Assembly: GCA_964017065.1 (NCBI GenBank)
Contig: OZ024789.1
Coordinates: forward strand, 10,811,439 to 10,875,438
DNA length: 64,000 nt
DNA from: Haliclona indistincta
Lineage: Eukaryota; Porifera; Demospongiae; Haplosclerida; Chalinidae
Reading direction: 5' to 3'
Within the stretch, counting starts at the first letter, position 1. The number at the start of each line of letters is the position of its first letter. The position numbers and the translations under genes were made by a program. This document shows positions 58,101-64,000 of this stretch, piece by piece. Under the pieces are notes generated by a model, which was not told the origin of the DNA, made no database searches, and was given only the letters and a program-made list of their open reading frames with translations.

Positions 58101-60204
58101 AACGCTTTATAGCCCATACAAGCGATGACAGAAAGGCGTTATGCGCCCACAAACTGCTCCTGGTAAAAACACATGTTATACAATGAATCAAGCGACATAG
58201 AAGCAGCTTTGCTATCTAAATGCCCTTCAGTTCCATGAGCAAATGAACCAGTAATGAACAGAAGCTACAATTGGGGCTGTGAGCTCGACTACCATGCAGC
58301 TAGACGCCCACAAAGTCTCTGAAGAACGACAAGAATGCAAACTCCGTGTATCGCAACACTGGGACTCAGAGCGAGCGCCAAACACTATATAGTAGCCTGC
58401 TAGTGACTGTAACAACACACTAGTATCCACTTGAGCCCACCTTTCACAACAGAGCATTCTTTCCAGGCAGCAACATCTTCTTGACCTCTCGCCTACCGCC
58501 CACTCACGGCACAACACTGATGGCACGCAGGCTAATGTATTGTGGCAATTGGCGCACGTGACTCGTTGCCAATCCCGGTTACGTAGTATATAATATCTAT
58601 GGTTCTACAGACAACATTCTATCTAGCTATTATTCGCTACAGAGCTTTGTTATAATATAACCTGGTCATTGTACTATGCATGGATTAGCCGATTTTCAGC
58701 TTCTAAGGCCGCCAACCGAGCGATCGTGTACGCCCACGCACTACTATGGTGAGCATAACACGAGCAAAAAGTTATCATGATTCAAATGCATGCATAGTCC
58801 CACGAAGAACACCAGGCTGCACATCTTGAAGCTATCAGATCTGGAATTAACAAAAAATTGCGAACATCAGGCGTCATAATAAAAGTGTGTATAATAATCC
58901 GCGTACTTTTATGGAGACTACCAAAAGTTGAAAACCACAATGTTATCTATTCTAATTATTAATTAACCAGCAAAAATTCGTATATTTGCTGCACATTTCC
59001 GTATTTTTTATGAATAAATTTTTAATATAATTTGTGTACCCGCCACCTTAATCATGATTCAATATACCAGTAGATGACATGTTTCGAGTGATCTCATTGG
59101 TTGAGGTCATGTGGGTGTGGTCTAAAGTACATACCATAGAGTGTCCCATATAGAACAGAGGTAGTGATGGATATTCCTGCTTCATATCGTTCATGTACGA
59201 CACAATATCTTGAACATAACTGTCAAGTGTATCGACATCAATCCTTATCCCCTCACTACGACCATGACCAACTGGAGGAAGAAACAAGCACGATTTAAAG
59301 TGTACAGCACTTCTTGCAATGCTCGAAGTGTAGTGTCACCTTCATGAACTTATGTGGTCAGTCTCTGATCATCCTCCATCGTGTGAATAAAGACAACAGA
59401 GACTGAACACTCTAGTGCATGAAGGTGACACTCTACACACTTTTCACTATAGGCGCATTAGTGTGTGACGATTTCTGATGTGATTTTGCATTCACCATAG
59501 TCAAGTCCAAACACGAGTATACCATTGCCCTTCAGATGATCGGCGAGTTTCTCATAGCGGTCCATGTACTCCGAGACACCATGTCCAATGTAGAGAAGGG
59601 CCCTGTAGTAGAATAACATTCAAATACCTTGGTTACCAGGCGCGACCATTCGTGTAATAATTAGTACTTATTACATAGTACGTCATCTTTCAACAATCAG
59701 ATTGCTCTATTCGAAGGCATTAATGTAGGTTATTGACCGCGCGTAGCGTCTTCTATAGCAACAGACCGTTGCGTCTTTGCGAGTTTGAAAAATTCATGAT
59801 GTTATTGCGCTCATAGAGATGAACTATGTAATAAATCATTTATTGCCCTACACAACTCGGGCATGCGCAATAACCGACCTCGGGAAAGTCGGTTGCCCTC
59901 GCACAGTCTCGGGCTGCGCCCTAGACCGTAACTCGGGCAACCGACTTTCCCGCAGTCATTAATGTCGGTTATTGCCCTCGTGTGAGGGCAATTACTAATA
60001 CGTGTACAGATGTAGCAGTCAATTCCGCGAATCAAGTGAGTAAACTAGTTTTGTATAGCTAGCTAGCGAGGTAAACAGGACTTACGTTGTCTCTCCAGTC
60101 GGCCTCCACTCGTATGTTAGAAGCTTGTTCTCTTCATAGACGCTAGTACGAGTCTGAGACGGCGCGGCAGGTGCTGCTGAGGGAGCCTCGTCTTGTTCTG
60201 CCAT
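52197..60204 (-). CDS. MGLL: Monoglyceride-lipase-like alpha/beta hydrolase (one exon not found)
   Basis: Exons on the - strand: 60086-60204 (MAEQDEAPS start, then NKLLTYEWRPTGE), 59496-59602 (ALLYIGHGVSEYMDRYEK, oxyanion HG), 59135-59271 (VGHGRSEG and GHSM with the nucleophile Ser), 53385-53600 (QEAYENDQLIYHGALKARIT and the acid residue in HGSEDTLVP) and 52197-52292 (GSRHEILHD with the catalytic His, ending WITQRLS). The family hydrolyses monoacylglycerols to glycerol and fatty acid. The start is the ATG of MAEQDEAPS; the frame is open further upstream to an ATG at 60262-60264, but that stretch is not hydrolase-like. About 65 residues expected after GHSM (GG to the cap) were not found between 53600 and 59135, a stretch full of transposon relics. 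Either that exon is too diverged for me to see, or the gene is broken. Divergent to aGPCR locus 10. Confidence 0.75.
52293..53384. repeat. Last intron of the lipase gene with a small fold-back
   Basis: About 1.1 kb. It contains a fold-back at about 53109-53252 whose ends read GCATAACGGAAGCGAAAGCG and near complement, with three copies of GTACACGTGAC between the arms. Nothing else recognised. Confidence 0.65.
53601..59134. repeat. Large lipase intron made of repeat relics
   Basis: Contents seen: a fold-back at about 53886-54094 with ends TTTAAGCCTAGTTCACAATG and complement; a transposon-like coding relic at about 55033-55930 present in two inverted halves; an element of about 780 bases at 56153-56935 with ends AGATAAATACCCCATGTACA and complement; and one of about 900 bases at about 57707-58612 with ends CCATAGATATTATA and complement. 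The last two share a GGGATTGG or GGATTGGCAAC motif inside the ends and may be related. I could not find the missing lipase exon. Confidence 0.6.
55033..55930. mobile_element. Coding relic of an unidentified transposon, inverted halves
   Basis: About 300 bases (55033-55345) recur as reverse complement at about 55530-55823. A frame within reads LPTLRALTGCDTTSKS; the ALTGCDTTS motif is common in repetitive predicted proteins of marine invertebrates. Another frame reads ATKDLETLDDLSLAAFNSNS. Stops interrupt longer reading, so it is a dead copy. Confidence 0.5.
59603..60085. repeat. First intron of the lipase gene with a fold-back
   Basis: Contains a GC-rich inverted repeat at about 59846-59993 in which ATAACCGACCTCGGGAAAGT pairs with ACTTTCCCGCAGTCATTAAT-type sequence and CTCGGGCA-containing arms. 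Non-coding. Confidence 0.6.
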
Positions 60205-60352
60205 GCTTGGTCTCAACGTGTGAAAATTAATGTTAACTATTAATTGCAAGGGCGTGTCCTGCACTAACTACTATACATCAAACGATAATACTATTTCAAC
60301 GAACTGTACACTCGATGCTGCATAGATTTCATTGCTGTGTGTCAGTCGAAAC
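60205..60352. promoter_or_regulatory. Shared divergent upstream region, lipase and aGPCR locus 10
   Basis: Only 148 bases separate the lipase ATG (60204, - strand) from the ATG of locus 10 (60353, + strand). Both promoters must overlap or lie in first introns. No TATA box is convincing. The same divergent arrangement is echoed by lipase relics upstream of loci 5 and 8. Confidence 0.55.
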
Positions 60353-63300
60353 ATGTCAAAAGCACAAAATTTTCTTGTTCTCTGCTGCGCAGCATTGTTG
60401 TCGTTAATTCAGGTTGTCGATCCTCAGCAGTCACATCCGAGCATAACGTAAGTGAGTTGAAAATAATGTTTAGCATTAACTATCTCTTTGCAGGTTCGGC
60501 CTCGGTCTTGTTTACACCACTAATATTTTACCACATGCATCATGCAGTGGACCTCGCCCTACTGTAGTATTAAGTATGAGGTACAGACTCAAAGGTGAAG
60601 CGGTAGTAGACTGGATACAGATGTTGGCTTATACAGGTGCTGTGATACAAAAAATAATAAGAACAAGATATGTCTTTATGTTTTATGTGCACAGATCAAG
60701 GCTGCAACTATCAACCAAATATTACACTACCATACATTAATTTTCTAAACGACAATTACCGGTTTAGAGTTCAAATCAGTTGTGCTGATGAATGTCATTG
60801 TGTTATAATTGGTAGTGCATCTCAGTCTTATGGAGATGGAATACGTGATCACTGGAGTGCAGTATGGGGGGACAAGGCTAATCGCGGTTTACTTTGTGCT
60901 AATAGCCAGCAACAAAGAGAATATTTCTCTAACATCTTCCGTTTTTCAGTTGGCAATGGTCGAATTGATATTATGATATTAAATGGAGGCGAAGTTAATG
61001 ATCGCCATTGCTCAACTGATATACTTCCTTCATTTTTGGTAGAAGAATTGCAAAGCACAAGATGCCTTTCTTCTACAGCAGATTCAATGCTAACTACAAC
61101 ACCATTCTTTACCAGCACTCCTCAGTTGCAGCCCAACACATCACCAGTAATGTCAACTGATAAAGAATTCTCTAGCACTGCTCAAGTCTCATTTACTCCT
61201 TCCTCTACTGTGCAACACATGTCAACAACAGTAGGGAACCCCACTTCGTCAGCCATATCCCACAGCAGCACTGCTGACCTCTCTTCAACCATCATGCCTT
61301 CTCCTTCTTCTATTTTCTCGACTGATTACTCTTCCAGTATCAAGAACCATTCAATGACACAATCATTGCCTTCTCTGTCAATGGACAACATTTTATCATC
61401 TGATTCAAGAGTCTCTCCCAGTTCGACTGGTGTATCAACACCTGCTTTTCACATAACATCAACCAAAATTTCTGTATCACCAACTCCCTCAGTGTACTGT
61501 CCTGCAGAACAAGGTGTTTGGGATCAGACATTAGCATGTGAACAATCTAGAATATTACGCTGTCCAAACATATCACTAGAAAATGGTTAGTTTACATTGG
61601 TGAATATTTAAATTTAACATGTTGTTATAGTAGTCACTCGTGAATGCCTCTGCAATGGTACATGGGGACCTGATCCATGCCAAGCTACTCTAAGCAAAGC
61701 AGAGGACCTGGTAAGTGTATCACAAATCTGGATGCTCTCCTGATTTCAACCAAAGTTAATAGATAAAATTTATCACAAGTTAATGAAAAATCAGCTAAAT
61801 ACCAGAGAATCTAGGTGTTCAGTGTAGTCATGGTTTCAGGCTTTGCAAAGCATCTAATTTAGTGTCCTCATTTCATTTCTTAAAGCCCCTGTAAAGTTAC
61901 TGAAGTATTGTCACCTCTGTGCAGATTTCAATGGGAAAGGCAGAAGAGGGCCTGAGGGTACTACTCAAGCTACCACCAAAAAGCTTCAACAACACTCGGA
62001 GACTTGGATTTCTGAGAAAAGCATTCGTTAAGCAATCAACGATGGAAGTGACTACATCATTTGTTCAGGTAGAAACTCAAAGATTTCAACACCAATAACT
62101 AACACTGATATCAATTGCTCAGACGTCTATCCAAGTTGTCAACGCTATTCCAGACGAAACTGATGACGAGGTACATGTATAGAAAAATGCTCTATGTTTA
62201 GTATGCTAAGTTATGTGCTAACTGGTTATGCACATTTTGTATGACTGCAGGATAGCTCTGATTCCACTGACAATAGTGAATTTCTCTTAGTTTTGGATGA
62301 AATAGCTCTGGGTCTCAGACGCAATGAAACTATTTCCTCATCAGATGGATCTATAGGTTTGTGCACTTTAAAAAAACTTCCCAAAGTTGACATTATGTTG
62401 CGATTCTTCAAAATGATTACTTGTTCGTCTATACATATACCTGATTTGTTACTTTCAGTGACAGTACCAGCACACTTATTACTGATCTCTGTACTCTTGT
62501 CAATGCTGTACAGTTAATACATGTGCACTTTTGTTGACTGATAATAATTGTAGAATGACAAGTTATTATTGCTCTGTATGTTGCAGAACTGAAAGTAAGG
62601 GAAGTGTTTTCTGGTGCTAATGATGTACTGGGAATACAAATCAACAACAACTACATTAGTCTGCCTGGAGAACTGTTCAATGGATCAGGTACAACAACTT
62701 CAACCATGCATGCAGCATAAATGCTCTGATGCAAGCTTTTTTATATTTAGTGTTTGTCGCTTCGTTTTATTTTGAGAACATATCTCATCTCTTTCCAAGT
62801 GATGAGAATACGTGAGTCAAAGAACAACAGATCTAATATTTTTAAATGAATTGCATATCCACTCAGTTCTATTGCTTCGTTGGTCCTCTCCTCTGCGCTA
62901 AGCTGCACTGATTGTCGTACCAGCAACCTAACAGAGAATGTGACCATACTCTTTGACTTGCCTCGAGAACTGTCCAAAAATGAAACTAGATGTGTTTTTG
63001 CTGACTTAGAGTGAGTTATAAATGATTTGCAAATCGTTTAATATTTCTTTTTTAGACGTGAAAGAGGCTCAATGTTTTGGAAAAGTGATGGCTGTACGAC
63101 TATGAAGTTTAAAAATGGCTCAGTAATGTGTTCATGTAACCATCTCACACACTTTGCTATTCTTCTAAGTCCTGGTGTAGAGGTATGTGGCTATAGGAAT
63201 AACATGAGGATGTGTATATATGCATCTCCTTCTCTAACTAGATTCCTCCAGTACATCAAAAGGTGCTGACAGTGTTAGGACAAGTGTTTGTATCTATCTC

Positions 63301-63998
63301 ACTGTTTTTCTTGTTGGCTACTATTCTGATATTTGTACTACAGAGGTGAATGATGCTCACATACATCTAGCTTGTCACCTACTCAATCATTTGCTATACA
63401 GATCATTGTGGAACATGCGTAACTACATTCACTGTATGTTGTGTGCCAACTTGATTGCTGCCCAGCTAAACACGTAGTGGGTGTGGAGAGAACTGAGAAT
63501 GAGGTAAAGAGTTTGTTACTGTCTTTTCCCCATCATCCATTCTCCTGCACACAGGCTGTCTGTTCAGCCATTGCTGTGTTGCTCCACTACCTGTTCCTGG
63601 TGGTGTTCATGTGGATGCTAATGGAGGGTGTGGTCTTATACGTAGCACTGGTCAAAGTATTTGTCAAATATTACAAACGCTACATAGCTACTTTCACTGT
63701 AGCTAGTTATGGTCAGCTAGTACCAAAGAATTGTACCAAATCTGACATTGTTGATTTATCTCTACTGCAGGTATTCCATTAGTATACATGGCTCTTGTTG
63801 TTCCTCTTGGGTTCTTGGTCAATACCGACAAGTTGGGGCATCATTATATACAGTCCAATACTACTAGTGGAGAGGTGTTGGCGTAAGTGAGATTATCAAG
63901 ACAGTGAATCATGACTGTCTTGTGTATTTAGGTGCTGGCTTCGATATGATACTCAGTTTATTTGGGCCTTCATATCACCGGTTATTCTCATTATCCTG
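60353..63998 (+). pseudogene. aGPCR locus 10 (type II), exons 1-16, frame broken in TM2
   Basis: Exons 60353-60447 (signal peptide), 60494-60636, 60695-61585, 61634-61710, 61925-62068, 62123-62170, 62251-62356, 62587-62688, 62751-62811, 62867-63010, 63056-63182 (GPS), 63242-63345 (TM1), 63402-63503, 63555-63711, 63771-63882 and 63932-63998; the rest is beyond the window. The first twelve exons stay in frame and carry the same domain order as locus 5 with a more diverged ectodomain (HHWSAVWGDK-type loop around LLCANS). In exon 13 CGTGTTTG is replaced by AAACACG, giving TAG at 63475-63477 inside TM2. Either the gene is a very young pseudogene or the base call is wrong; a secreted or GPI-linked ectodomain could still be made. 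Confidence 0.82.
62459..62517 (+). other. Candidate alternative terminal exon in intron 7 of locus 10
   Basis: Acceptor ACTTTCAG followed in phase by VTVPAHLLLISVLLSMLYS and TAA. One Ser-to-Pro change relative to loci 5 and 9; length, frame and stop unchanged. Use of this exon would bypass the TM2 lesion and give an ectodomain of about 520 residues. Confidence 0.45.
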
Positions 63999-64000
63999 GT

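Noticed and set aside
57654..58526. Minus-strand frames considered for the missing lipase exon
   Set aside because: None shows the expected Gly-Gly start after GHSM or hydrolase-like sequence, and they lie within a fold-back element.

Overview
The window looks like animal nuclear DNA, most probably from a demosponge. The genes have many phase-consistent exons separated by very short introns (about 45-60 bases), the DNA is AT-rich, and the dominant content is a tandem array of adhesion-class GPCRs (aGPCRs) with a GPS cleavage site and seven membrane segments. A sponge such as Amphimedon is my inference from this gene style; the sequence itself only shows that it is metazoan.

The window holds ten aGPCR loci or locus fragments, all on the + strand, numbered here 1 to 10: locus 1 (1-4612, 3' end only, broken), locus 2 (about 5352-11057, pseudogene), locus 3 (12028-17324, intact, 942 aa), locus 4 (17799-21060, fragment), locus 5 (21992-26863, intact, 950 aa), locus 6 (27878-40035, pseudogene split by transposons), locus 7 (42451-42790, fragment), locus 8 (44940-46893, 5' half, broken), locus 9 (about 47026-51402, 3' half) and locus 10 (60353 to the window end, broken by a small inversion). 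A full gene has 21 exons: signal peptide; an unrecognised Cys-containing ectodomain; a Ser/Thr-rich stalk; an HRM-like Cys/Trp motif; a GAIN-like region; the GPS (CSCNHLTHFAILLSPG); 7TM; and a short Ser-rich tail. Two subfamilies alternate: type I (loci 2, 3, 4, 6, 7) and type II (5, 8, 9, 10, and probably 1). They differ in ectodomain, fifth membrane segment and third intracellular loop, but are almost identical in exons 14 and 18.

Mobile DNA explains most of the rest. The main element is a 7,039-bp DNA transposon (29723-36761) with inverted repeats of roughly 460 bp and a 6-bp target duplication. It carries an intron-containing integrase-type DDE transposase and, on the other strand, a RING-finger gene. 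A 1.6-kb element with similar ends (36895-38530) sits in exon 7 of the same receptor pseudogene. There are four copies of a composite fold-back element, a 300-bp hAT MITE, and several other fold-back elements, including one built from CCATGG palindromes and one with inverted tandem arrays.

The stretch 52197-60204 holds a monoglyceride-lipase-like gene on the - strand, stretched by transposon relics. It is divergent to locus 10 with only 148 bp between the two start codons. Decayed copies of its second exon lie upstream of loci 5 and 8, which suggests the duplicated unit was 'lipase 5' end plus receptor'. In the type II loci 5, 9 and 10 a conserved cryptic terminal exon between exons 7 and 8 would give an ectodomain-only protein with a hydrophobic, GPI-signal-like end; this is the most intriguing candidate for an undescribed product. 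There is a 200-base run of N at 41236-41435.
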